Source: Clostridia bacterium
Lineage (GTDB): Bacteria; Bacillota; Clostridia; Christensenellales; Borkfalkiaceae
Direction: 5' to 3'
NCBI GenBank assembly: GCA_017463425.1
Contig: JAFTPE010000004.1
Span: 1 to 51,536 of the forward strand
DNA length: 51,536 bases
A program made the position numbers and the translations under genes. The notes below the pieces were generated by a model. The model had not been told where the DNA came from. It made no database searches and saw nothing but the letters and a program-made list of their open reading frames with translations. This document shows, piece by piece, positions 16,372-23,800 of the stretch; positions within the stretch are counted from its first letter, which is position 1; every line of letters starts with the position of its first letter.

Positions 16372-16902
16372 ATGGAATATATCGAAAAGACGGTGAAAAA
16401 AAATTACGTGTATAAAGGAAAGATTTTAACGTTGCGCTGCGACGACGCGGCGTTGCCAAACGGTCAGCCTTGCAAGCGGGAAATTATCGAACACAGCGGC
16501 GGCGCGTGCGTACTGTACGTGGAAAACGGTTGCGTGTTGCTCGTGAAACAATATCGTTATGCATACGGAGAGAGCGTATATGAAATTCCTGCGGGGAAAT
16601 TGGAAACGGGCGAAAACCCTGAAAATGCCGCCGCGCGTGAATTAGAAGAGGAGGCAGGCGTAAAGGCAGGGCGGTTAGAACGCTTGTTCGTGGCATATCC
16701 CACCCCAGGATACACGAATGAAAAAATTTATATTTACCGCGCGTACGATTGCGTAAAAACTGTGGCGCATTTAGACGAGGGAGAATTTTTAGACGTGGAA
16801 TACATTCCATTGGAACGGGTGAAAAAGATGCTGAAAAACGGCGACATCAAGGATGCAAAAACCATCATTGCGCTGCAAGCGTATTTTTTAAGCGAAAGAT
16901 AA
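16372..16902 (+). CDS. Nudix hydrolase, ADP-ribose pyrophosphatase type
   Basis: A 176-residue hydrolase with the Nudix box as GKLETGENPENAAARELEEEAG around residues 80-101, covering the metal-binding REL-EEAG core. The N-terminal strands (VYKGKILTLRCDDAALPNG) and the proline-rich YPTPGYTNEKIYIYRA segment after the box are typical of ADP-ribose pyrophosphatases, which split ADP-ribose to AMP and ribose 5-phosphate. The start at 16372 is supported by GAGAGG upstream and by family length; the reading frame is open further upstream, but that part lies over the promoter. Confidence 0.9.
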   Translation: MEYIEKTVKKNYVYKGKILTLRCDDAALPNGQPCKREIIEHSGGACVLYVENGCVLLVKQYRYAYGESVYEIPAGKLETGENPENAAARELEEEAGVKAGRLERLFVAYPTPGYTNEKIYIYRAYDCVKTVAHLDEGEFLDVEYIPLERVKKMLKNGDIKDAKTIIALQAYFLSER

Positions 16903-16910
16903 AAAAAGAA

Positions 16911-16942
16911 AAACGGAGCCGTTTTAAGCGGCTCCGCTTTTC
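16911..16942 (+). terminator. Terminator of the Nudix gene
   Basis: CGGAGCCG and CGGCTCCG form a strong GC-rich stem around a seven-base loop, followed by CTTTT. It lies between convergent genes. Confidence 0.82.
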
Positions 16943-16986
16943 ATAAAGCAAAGAAGAAAAAGGAGAAAAAGGAGAAAAAGAAAAAC

Positions 16987-17205
16987 TTATCGGCAGGAGC
17001 AGCCGCAAGAGCAACCGCAGTTGCAAGGCGGCGTCAAAAGCGCGGAGAGCGTTCCGTTCTTGTAAAGACAGAAGAGCAGGGCGATAATAATGGGAAGCCC
17101 GCAACCGCTGAAAATATTCGAACAGAAAATACCGTCTTTCGAGCCGAGTATAAGCAATGCGATTAAAATCCAAAGGGTAACGTTACCTTGAGTGCAACAA
17201 TTCAT
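16987..17205 (-). CDS. Small membrane protein with a Cys-Gly tail
   Basis: A 72-residue protein with two hydrophobic segments (LWILIALLILG near residue 11 and LPIIIALLFCLY near residue 37) and a tail CNCGCSCGCSCR in which every second residue is cysteine. The N-terminus also has a CC pair. The start at 17205 (MNCC) is chosen because a clear AGGAGG lies eight bases upstream. The family is not recognised. Alternating-cysteine tails are seen in small spore coat and metal-binding proteins, so a spore or metal role is possible but unproven. Compare the Cys-rich protein at 38982-39455. Confidence 0.6.
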   Translation of the reverse strand: MNCCTQGNVTLWILIALLILGSKDGIFCSNIFSGCGLPIIIALLFCLYKNGTLSALLTPPCNCGCSCGCSCR

Positions 17206-17382
17206 AAACAAACCTCCTGTGTTTTGCCGCAGGGGATATGTACGTCGCTTTTCAACGAATGGAACGCCTGCGGTTTTATCTTTCTATTACATAATATTCT
17301 AAAAAAATTAGTTGTGTGTTTAAAAAATGTAATAAAAATAAGAAAAAAGGCAAGGTTTTACGATTTTTTGCTTTTCATTTTG

Positions 17383-17411
17383 TTGCGAAAAAAGAAAAAA
17401 TGCGTTATAAT
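17383..17411 (+). promoter_or_regulatory. Promoter of the ECF transporter-coaX unit
   Basis: TTGCGA at 17383-17388 and TATAAT at 17406-17411 have a 17-base spacer. The distance to the start codon leaves a leader of about 105 bases. Confidence 0.72.
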
Positions 17412-17414
17412 GGT

Positions 17415-17493
17415 GTATATCCGTTGGGGGATACGCTTTTGCGGTTCTACCAAAACAATCGGATAAATACATTTTTTTGCTACGGGTATCCTA
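17415..17493 (+). promoter_or_regulatory. Candidate structured mRNA leader (riboswitch-like)
   Basis: Between promoter and ribosome site the bases ATATCCGT can pair with ACGGGTAT about 60 bases later to close an outer stem of eight pairs. Inside lie a small CGC-TTTT-GCG hairpin and a GGTTCTACC box. The box and the following GCTACGGG recall joining segments of purine-class riboswitches (GTTTCTACC, GACTATG), but the loop sequences of that class are not present. It is not assigned to any known riboswitch. Coordinates are approximate. Confidence 0.3.
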
Positions 17494-17521
17494 ATGATAA
17501 GGAACTCGATAGGAGGTTTTT

Positions 17522-18109
17522 ATGGAAAAGAAAAGTTCCAGCTCTCACACCGTTGCTCTGCTCGGTGTAATGGCTGCCGTTTTGGTGGTCGTGTTGTTTA
17601 TCGAATCGGCGATTTATAAGATTTTTTCTTATACGCCGCCTGCGTTTTTATCTCTCGGTATTTTAATGACGTTGTGCTTATCGTGGGATTTGAAACGTTC
17701 GTTTTTATTTTCAATCGTTTTTGGCGCAACGTCGCTGCTTTGCGCGTTGTTTATCGGCAATCCCTATTTCTTAATGCCGTGGATATCCATTTTACCCCGT
17801 TTGTTCGTAGGGCCTGCGGCGTACGGTGTGTATACGCTCGTGAAAAAATGCGCGGCAAACTCGGAGAAGAAATTTGTCAATACGACGTTGCCGCTTGCCG
17901 TTGGGGCAGGTTGCGGTATTTTGACGAATACGATTTTGGTCATTACCTGTCTGTGCATATTCTTTCCTGCCAGCGCGACGAACGGTTTTTCCGCGGTGGA
18001 ATGGATTAAAATGTGTATCGGCATCAATTTCCCTATCGAATTGGTATGCGCGGTGATATTGACTCCGATTTTGACGGTGGCGGTTGAAAAAACAGCAAAA
18101 AGGTTTTAA
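17522..18109 (+). CDS. ECF transporter S component, probable pantothenate uptake
   Basis: A 195-residue membrane protein with about six hydrophobic segments, no ATPase motifs and a short polar N-terminus (MEKKSSSSHTVALLGVMAAV), which is the build of substrate-binding S components of energy-coupling factor transporters. The residues GNPYFLMPWISILPRLFVGPAAYG form the conserved middle loop of such proteins. The gene is followed five bases later by coaX, the pantothenate kinase gene, so pantothenate (the PanT role) is the most likely substrate; this is inference from context. The shared EcfAA'T module is not in the window. AGGAGG precedes the start. Confidence 0.78.
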   Translation: MEKKSSSSHTVALLGVMAAVLVVVLFIESAIYKIFSYTPPAFLSLGILMTLCLSWDLKRSFLFSIVFGATSLLCALFIGNPYFLMPWISILPRLFVGPAAYGVYTLVKKCAANSEKKFVNTTLPLAVGAGCGILTNTILVITCLCIFFPASATNGFSAVEWIKMCIGINFPIELVCAVILTPILTVAVEKTAKRF

Positions 18110-18114
18110 GTAAG

Positions 18115-18897
18115 ATGATTATTTGTATTGATATAGGAAACACGAATATAAAATACGCGGTGTATGATAAAGACGAGTTAAAGGTGTCCTTCCGCGTTTC
18201 CACCGATTTCAAACGTACGTCCGACGAATACGGCGAACAGATTATCGGTATGTTGGATATCAAGGGAATCAAGGTTGGCGACATTACGGGCGGTATCGTT
18301 TCTTCCGTCGTGCCATCGCTTGATTATACCATTGATAAAATGTGTGAAATTTATTTTCATATCGAGCCGTTGCATATCGCGCCTGGTTTAAAATCGGGAC
18401 TCAACATTCGTTGCGACGACGCGCGCGAAGTGGGGGCGGACAGAATCGTGAATTGCGTTTCCGCTATCGTAGGCTACGGCGAAGGTACGCCTATGATTGT
18501 CGTAGATTTCGGCACGGCGACCACCTTTAATATCATCAGTGAAAACAACGAATTTATCGGTGGCGTTATCGCTCCTGGAATCAAAGGCTCGCTTGATTCC
18601 CTCGTCAACGGAACGGCGAAATTGCCGCGCGTGGAAATAGAAGCGCCCAAGAGCATTATTGCCAAAAATACCGTAACGAATATGCAAGCAGGGATTGTTT
18701 TCGGGTTTGCAGGGCTGGTGGAATATATCGTAAAACGCATTAAAAAAGAATTGAAAGCGCCCGTAGTGAAAACGATAGCAACAGGCGGTTTTTCCAACGT
18801 CATTTCCAAAGAAATCGAAGGGATTGACGTGGTGGACAAGTTGCTGACGTTAAAGGGCTTGAAATACCTTTATGATTTGAATGCGAAAGAGGAATAA
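18115..18897 (+). CDS. coaX: Type III pantothenate kinase
   Basis: A 260-residue cytoplasmic kinase of the ASKHA fold that phosphorylates pantothenate in the first step of coenzyme A synthesis. The phosphate loop CIDIGNTNIKYAVYD opens the protein, the substrate motif GADRIVNCVSAI lies near residue 106, and DFGTATTFN near residue 125 is the adenosine/metal motif. The C-terminal ATGGFS segment is also standard. Type III enzymes are not inhibited by CoA and need a monovalent cation. It shares an operon with the ECF S component just upstream. Confidence 0.95.
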   Translation: MIICIDIGNTNIKYAVYDKDELKVSFRVSTDFKRTSDEYGEQIIGMLDIKGIKVGDITGGIVSSVVPSLDYTIDKMCEIYFHIEPLHIAPGLKSGLNIRCDDAREVGADRIVNCVSAIVGYGEGTPMIVVDFGTATTFNIISENNEFIGGVIAPGIKGSLDSLVNGTAKLPRVEIEAPKSIIAKNTVTNMQAGIVFGFAGLVEYIVKRIKKELKAPVVKTIATGGFSNVISKEIEGIDVVDKLLTLKGLKYLYDLNAKEE

Positions 18898-18927
18898 ATA
18901 AGGCTGTTTTTATAAAAATGAGGGCAG

Positions 18928-18944
18928 CAGGTACGCGTTGAATA
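18928..18944 (+). repeat. Short dispersed motif CAGGTAYGCGTTGAATA, copy 2
   Basis: Matches 14941-14957 at 16 of 17 positions and also lies just after a gene end (coaX). A shorter match, GGTATGCGTTG, occurs at 48878-48888 at the start of malF. Confidence 0.5.
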
Positions 18945-19003
18945 TAAAAATGCAGAAAGAAAAATACTAAAAAACGGCAATAAAGACCGTTGGAGGAGAA
19001 AAT

Positions 19004-20302
19004 ATGGTTAAAAAAGTAGGCGTAGCGATTTTAGGGCTTGGAGTCGTAGGCGGCGGTACGTATCAGACGTTGGTTGAACATCACGATTTCTATTTGAAAA
19101 CGCAACGAGTGGATATCACCGTGGAGTCGGTGCTTGACCTGAATTTGGAAAGATTAAAAGCGTTGGGCGTTCCCGACGAATGTATCGCGAAAAGCATTGA
19201 AGAAGTGCTTGCAAATCCCAACGTGGATATCGTAATTGAAACGATTGGCGGGATTGGCGTGGCAAAAACGTTTGTAACCGCGGCGCTCCGAGATGGTAAA
19301 ACCGTCGTTACGTCCAATAAAGAATTGATTTGTAAATACTCGCACGAGTTGGAAAAGATTGCAAAACACAACCGTTGCGGTTTGTATTACGAGGCAAGTT
19401 GCGTAGGCGGCGTGCCGATTATCCGAACGCTCCTTGACGGTGTGCAAGCGAACACCATTACGCGTATGATGGGGATTGTAAACGGTACGACCAATTACAT
19501 TTTGACCAAGATGACCTACGAGGGCGCAAATTATGCCGACGTATTGAAAGAAGCGCAAAAGTTGGGGTATGCAGAGGCAAATCCCACGGCGGACGTGGAC
19601 GGATTCGATTCGATGTACAAACTGTCTATTTTGTCCTCTATGGCGTTCCATACCAAAATTCCCTATACGAAAATTTTCCGCGAAGGTATCAGCAAAATCG
19701 ACATTAAGGATATCGAATACGGGAAAGAACTCGGTTACACGTTAAAATTGCTTGCAATCGGTAAAAACGAAGGGAAAGGTATTGAAGTCCGCGTGCATCC
19801 TACGTTGATTCCCAACAGCCATCCTTTGGCAAGCGTAAACGATTCGTTTAACGCCGTATATTTGACGGGCGACGCCGTGGACGATATTATGTTGTACGGC
19901 AGAGGCGCAGGCGCGTTGCCTACGGCAAGCGCGGTGGTCAGCGACGTGATTTACGCGGCGACCCATTCGGAAATTAAATATTCCACCTTTAAAAACAACG
20001 CGACGGCGGATAGCAGTGTGAAATTCATTTCCGATTTCACCAGCGCGTATTATATCCGTTTGAGCGTAGCCGATAAGGCAGGCGTTTTGGCGAAAATCAG
20101 CGGTATTTTCGCAAAGTGCGGTATGTCTATCGTCGAAATTGCGCAAAAGGGCAAGAGCGAAGTGATTGCCAACGGCGAATCGCGCGTGCCTTTGGTCGTG
20201 ATTACGCATAAGACTTCGGAAAACAAAGTAAAGAGCGCGGTTGCAAAAATCAACGCGACGGACATTGCGGACGTAGAGGCAGTCATTCGAGTAGAAGAAT
20301 AA
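19004..20302 (+). CDS. hom: Homoserine dehydrogenase with ACT domain
   Basis: A 432-residue enzyme that reduces aspartate semialdehyde to homoserine on the way to threonine and methionine. The Rossmann motif GLGVVGGGTYQ is at residues 11-21, the TSNKELI segment near residue 105 marks the catalytic region, and GIVNGTTNYILTKM near residue 158 and DVDGFDSMYKLSIL near residue 202 are signatures. A C-terminal ACT domain begins near residue 347 (SVADKAGVLAKI) and should give threonine feedback control. GGAGGAG precedes the start. The gene stands alone, with a terminator directly after it. Confidence 0.95.
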   Translation: MVKKVGVAILGLGVVGGGTYQTLVEHHDFYLKTQRVDITVESVLDLNLERLKALGVPDECIAKSIEEVLANPNVDIVIETIGGIGVAKTFVTAALRDGKTVVTSNKELICKYSHELEKIAKHNRCGLYYEASCVGGVPIIRTLLDGVQANTITRMMGIVNGTTNYILTKMTYEGANYADVLKEAQKLGYAEANPTADVDGFDSMYKLSILSSMAFHTKIPYTKIFREGISKIDIKDIEYGKELGYTLKLLAIGKNEGKGIEVRVHPTLIPNSHPLASVNDSFNAVYLTGDAVDDIMLYGRGAGALPTASAVVSDVIYAATHSEIKYSTFKNNATADSSVKFISDFTSAYYIRLSVADKAGVLAKISGIFAKCGMSIVEIAQKGKSEVIANGESRVPLVVITHKTSENKVKSAVAKINATDIADVEAVIRVEE

Positions 20303-20308
20303 CAGGGA

Positions 20309-20339
20309 GAGGGGCGAGGTTGTTTCGCCCCTCGTTTTC
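20309..20339 (+). terminator. Terminator of hom
   Basis: GAGGGGCGA pairs with TCGCCCCTC across a seven-base loop and is followed by GTTTT. It begins six bases after the hom stop. Confidence 0.85.
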
Positions 20340-20359
20340 AAAATGGGAAAGGAGCGATT

Positions 20360-21247
20360 ATGAAAGGTCTAGTGCTGATTAACGCCTATCCAAACGGTGA
20401 AAAATTTATCAATCAAGGCGTTCGGATTGCCGAAGAATTAAGAAAACTCGGCGTGGATACGGACGTTTTAAAAAACGGCGAAGTGTGGGCAAAGATAGAC
20501 GAAAAGGGCAATGCCATTGTAGAATGGGCGAAAAAGTATGCTTTTGTCGTGTATCTCGATAAGGATAAATATTTAGGGAAATTATTGGAACAGGCGGGAC
20601 TGAGGTTGTACAATTCGGCAAACGCAGTGGAAATTTGCGACGATAAAATGTTGACGTATATATCGCTCGTTCAAAAAAATATTCCGTTGGCAGAAACCAT
20701 TCCCGCGCCCCTTTGTTATACGCCAAACGTAAAGGCGGACGAAACGTTTTTGCAACGCGTTGAAAAAACGTTGGGATTTCCGTTGGTTGTGAAAAAGAGC
20801 TACGGTTCGTTCGGGGTGGGCGTAACGCTCGTGAAAACGAGGGAAGATTTGCAAAAAGTGGCGCAAGAACATTTGTATACGCCACATTTTTATCAACGGT
20901 ATATCGAAGAATCCCAAGGCAAAGATATCCGCGTAATCGTAATCGGCGGTAAGGCGGTGGCTGCGATGAAACGGATTGCGCAAAAAGGCGAATTTCGTTC
21001 CAATATTGAATTGGGCGGCGTAGGCAGAGCGATTTCTTTACGTAAAGAATATCAAGCGGTTGCGGAAAACGCGGCGAAGGCGTTGGGTTTGGATTACTGC
21101 GGTGTGGATTTGTTAGAAACCAAAAAAGGACCAATTTTATGTGAAGTAAATTCCAACGCTTTTTTTGAAGGATTGGAAAAAACGACGGGACTAAACGTTG
21201 CGAGGGCGTACGCGGAATATATCGCAAAAGATATGCAAAAATCATAA
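20360..21247 (+). CDS. ATP-grasp ligase, RimK family
   Basis: A 295-residue ATP-grasp enzyme of the RimK group, which joins amino acids such as glutamate to a carboxylate on a protein, peptide or cofactor. The central ATP-grasp parts are visible: VVKKSYGSFGVGVTLV near residue 143 (lysine and glycine-rich loop), QRYIEESQGKDIRVIVIGGKAVAAMKR near residue 180, and the metal-binding CEVNSNAFFEGLEKTTG near the C-terminus. The N-terminal part has a weak domain that picks the acceptor. The true acceptor is unknown. It follows the hom terminator and is read alone. Confidence 0.85.
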   Translation: MKGLVLINAYPNGEKFINQGVRIAEELRKLGVDTDVLKNGEVWAKIDEKGNAIVEWAKKYAFVVYLDKDKYLGKLLEQAGLRLYNSANAVEICDDKMLTYISLVQKNIPLAETIPAPLCYTPNVKADETFLQRVEKTLGFPLVVKKSYGSFGVGVTLVKTREDLQKVAQEHLYTPHFYQRYIEESQGKDIRVIVIGGKAVAAMKRIAQKGEFRSNIELGGVGRAISLRKEYQAVAENAAKALGLDYCGVDLLETKKGPILCEVNSNAFFEGLEKTTGLNVARAYAEYIAKDMQKS

Positions 21248-21280
21248 AATAGATTGACAAGGTTTTATAAGGGAAAGGGG

Positions 21281-21314
21281 AAAAGACGAGTTGAGGAATC
21301 AATCGTCTTTTTCG
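21281..21314 (+). terminator. Terminator of the RimK-like gene
   Basis: AAAAGACGA pairs with TCGTCTTTT around a 13-base loop and runs into T residues. Confidence 0.7.
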
Positions 21315-21394
21315 TCATCATAAACGCTCTAATAAAAAAATGACGAAAAATGTTGTATTCGTTAAAAAATATACCGTTTTTCCCTTTAAAATCC

Positions 21395-21424
21395 TTGCTT
21401 TTTTAAGGTTTTTTGTGATACAAT
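21395..21424 (+). promoter_or_regulatory. Promoter of the serine-histidine operon
   Basis: TTGCTT at 21395-21400 and TACAAT at 21419-21424 have an 18-base spacer and an extended TGA. It lies 73 bases before serC, with no terminator-type attenuator or T-box visible in the short leader. Confidence 0.7.
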
Positions 21425-21496
21425 AGAATGTAATCAATATTTTTGATAAAGAAACTAATTTTATTCGATTTTTTTGTTTAAAAAGAGGTGTAAAAA

Positions 21497-22585
21497 ATGG
21501 AAAGAATTTATAATTTTTCAGCAGGTCCTTCCATGCTTCCGCTTTCGGTTTTGGAAAAGGCGGCGGCGGAAATGGTATGTTATCAAGACAGCGGTATGTC
21601 CGTAATGGAAATGAGTCATCGTTCGCCCGTATATGAAAAAATTATCACGGACGCAGAGGCTTTGTTCCGTCAAGTGATGAACATTCCCGACAATTACAAA
21701 GTGTTGTTTTTGCAAGGTGGCGCGTCTACGCAGTTTGCGGCTGTGCCGTTGAATTTGCTTTCGGAGAACGGAAAGGCAGATTATATTCTTTCGGGGCAAT
21801 TTTCTACAAAAGCCTATCAAGAGGCGCAAAAATACGGCGACGTTGTGGCTGTTGCGTCCAGCAAGGACAAAAACTTTGCTTACGTGCCTAAGACGGATAG
21901 AAATTCGTTTAGAAAAGACGCTGATTACGTGCATATGTGTTTTAACAATACCATTTACGGCACGAAATTCCCTTACATTCCCAATACGGGCGATATCCCC
22001 TTGGTTGCGGATATGTCCTCGTGTATTTTAAGCGAACCCGTAGACGTTTCTCGTTTTGGCGTTATCTACGCCGGCGCGCAGAAAAATATGGCGCCTGCAG
22101 GTTTGACCGTGGTCATTATTCGTGAAGATTTGTTGGGAAAAGCTCGAAAAGAAACGCCTACGATGCTCGATTATAAGACGATGGCGGATAACGGCTCGAT
22201 GTATAACACGCCGCCTTGTTATTGCATTTACGTTGCAAAACTCGTTTACGAATGGATTTTGAGTTTGGGTGGGTTGGAAAAAATGAAACAGCTCAACGAA
22301 AAAAAGGCAAAACTTTTGTACGATTATCTCGATGCGCAATCGTATTACGTTGCGCCCGTAGAAAAAGAAAGCCGTTCCATGATGAACGTTACGTTCGTAA
22401 CTGGCGACGCGGAATTGGATAAAAAATTTGCAGCCGAGGCGTCGGCGCAAGGCTTGAAAAATTTGAAAGGGCATCGTTCGGTGGGCGGTATGCGCGCTTC
22501 TATTTACAATGCAATGCCGTATGAAGGGGTGGAAAAATTGGTGGAATTTATGAAAAAATTCGCTGAGGAAAATCCAAAGGCTTGA
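21497..22585 (+). CDS. serC: Phosphoserine aminotransferase
   Basis: A 362-residue pyridoxal-phosphate enzyme that converts phosphohydroxypyruvate and glutamate to phosphoserine. The protein opens with the typical YNFSAGPSMLP, binds the cofactor phosphate through QGGASTQFAAVP near residue 74, and has its Schiff-base lysine in YAGAQKNMAPAG near residue 196. The VGGMRASIYNAMP segment close to the end is a further hallmark. It is first in a long operon, 13 bases before serA. The ribosome site is AGAGGTG. Confidence 0.96.
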   Translation: MERIYNFSAGPSMLPLSVLEKAAAEMVCYQDSGMSVMEMSHRSPVYEKIITDAEALFRQVMNIPDNYKVLFLQGGASTQFAAVPLNLLSENGKADYILSGQFSTKAYQEAQKYGDVVAVASSKDKNFAYVPKTDRNSFRKDADYVHMCFNNTIYGTKFPYIPNTGDIPLVADMSSCILSEPVDVSRFGVIYAGAQKNMAPAGLTVVIIREDLLGKARKETPTMLDYKTMADNGSMYNTPPCYCIYVAKLVYEWILSLGGLEKMKQLNEKKAKLLYDYLDAQSYYVAPVEKESRSMMNVTFVTGDAELDKKFAAEASAQGLKNLKGHRSVGGMRASIYNAMPYEGVEKLVEFMKKFAEENPKA

Positions 22586-22598
22586 AAGAGGTAGAAAA

Positions 22599-23762
22599 AT
22601 GTTAAAAGTAAAATTGATGAACAAAATTGCAAAAGTAGGCACGGACGTATTGTCGGCGTCGAAATACGAAGTGAGCGCGGATTTGGAAAACGAAGACGCA
22701 GTAATGGTACGTTCGGCAGCGTTGCACGATATGCCGTTTTCAAAAAATCTCCGCGCGATTGCAAGATGCGGCGCAGGGGTGAATAATATCCCCGTCGATA
22801 AATGCACGCAGGAAGGCGTAGTTGTATTCAATACGCCCGGCGCGAACGCAAACGCCGTAAAAGAATTGGCGATTGCTGCCCTCGTCTTGGCGTCGCGCGA
22901 TATTATCGGCGGTGTAAAATGGGTGGAAACCTTGGCAGGCGAAACGGACGTTGCAAAGAAAGTAGAAGCTGGGAAATCGGCGTTTGTCGGACACGAATTG
23001 GCAGGGAAAACTTTGGGCGTAATCGGTTTGGGGGCAATCGGCGGTATGGTTGCCAACGCAGCAATTTCCTTGGGGATGAACGTAATGGGGTACGACCCGT
23101 ATATTACGGCAAAAGCGGCTTGGAGTTTAGCTCCTTCCGTCAATCAAGCCTCCGATTATGCGGATATTTTCAAACATTGCGATTATATCACGTTGCACGT
23201 TCCCTCAACGCCGCAAACGAAAAATATGATTTGCGAAGATTCGATCTCGCAAATGAAAGACGGCGTACGAATTTTGAATTTGGCGCGCGCAGACCTTGTG
23301 AATATCGTCGATTTGAAAAAGGCTTTGGAAAGCAAAAAAGTCGCGGCGTATATCACCGACTTCCCCACGGATGAAACGGCAGGATTCCCGGGTATTATTT
23401 CCATTCCTCATTTGGGCGCGTCTACGATTGAATCGGAAGACCATTGCGCGGTGATGGCGGCGCAACAGTTGGACGAATTTTTAACCTGTGGAAATATTCG
23501 CAACAGCGTCAATTTCCCCACGGTTGGTATTCCTCGTTCGGACAAACCCCGCGTATGTATTATGAACAAGAACATACCCAATATGCTTTCGCAAATCACG
23601 TCGGCGTTCTCTGCGGAAAACATCAATATCGAAAACTTTGCAAACGCGTCTAAGGGCGACGTTGCGTATACGATTGTAGAAACCAACCGCGCGGCGACGA
23701 AAGACGTCGTGGAAAAATTGGCAGTTATAAACGGTGTATTTGGCGTAAGAGAATTCCACTAA
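22599..23762 (+). CDS. serA: D-3-phosphoglycerate dehydrogenase
   Basis: A 387-residue NAD-dependent dehydrogenase for the first step of serine synthesis from 3-phosphoglycerate. The dinucleotide-binding motif is GKTLGVIGLGAIGGMVAN near residue 132, the catalytic arginine lies in LNLARADLVNI, and the glutamate-histidine pair in the GIISIPHLGASTIESEDH region near residue 265. A C-terminal ACT domain (IPNMLSQITSAFSAENINIENF) starts near residue 325 and could bind serine. The form is the short type without the extra intervening domain. Confidence 0.95.
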   Translation: MLKVKLMNKIAKVGTDVLSASKYEVSADLENEDAVMVRSAALHDMPFSKNLRAIARCGAGVNNIPVDKCTQEGVVVFNTPGANANAVKELAIAALVLASRDIIGGVKWVETLAGETDVAKKVEAGKSAFVGHELAGKTLGVIGLGAIGGMVANAAISLGMNVMGYDPYITAKAAWSLAPSVNQASDYADIFKHCDYITLHVPSTPQTKNMICEDSISQMKDGVRILNLARADLVNIVDLKKALESKKVAAYITDFPTDETAGFPGIISIPHLGASTIESEDHCAVMAAQQLDEFLTCGNIRNSVNFPTVGIPRSDKPRVCIMNKNIPNMLSQITSAFSAENINIENFANASKGDVAYTIVETNRAATKDVVEKLAVINGVFGVREFH

Positions 23763-23800
23763 ATCATTTGACGAAAAAAAATAAAACGGAGGTGTGAAAA

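Larger units (their letters stand above)
17206..17521. other. Intergenic region with a promoter and a structured leader
   Basis: No gene is seen here. Near the left end CCGCAGG (17229-17235) and CCTGCGG (17267-17273) form a spaced inverted repeat in the minus-strand leader of the small Cys-tailed gene. The right part holds the ECF gene promoter and a leader of about 105 bases that can fold as described for 17415-17493. Confidence 0.5.

Noticed and set aside
16987..17205. Small Cys-tailed protein as a bacteriocin precursor.
   Set aside because: There is no leader-type cleavage motif and no modification or export gene nearby; two membrane segments fit a membrane protein better.
17412..17521. 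Purine riboswitch before the ECF gene.
   Set aside because: Only the GGTTCTACC and GCTACGGG boxes resemble it; the kissing loops of the class are not found, so it is listed only as a structured leader.
20409..21302. A 297-codon antisense frame opposite the RimK-like gene.
   Set aside because: Its protein is low in recognisable structure, runs through a terminator and lies opposite clear ATP-grasp motifs.
22028..23143. A 371-codon antisense frame across serC and serA.
   Set aside because: It spans the junction of two well-supported genes and shows no family features; it is a by-product of codon bias.
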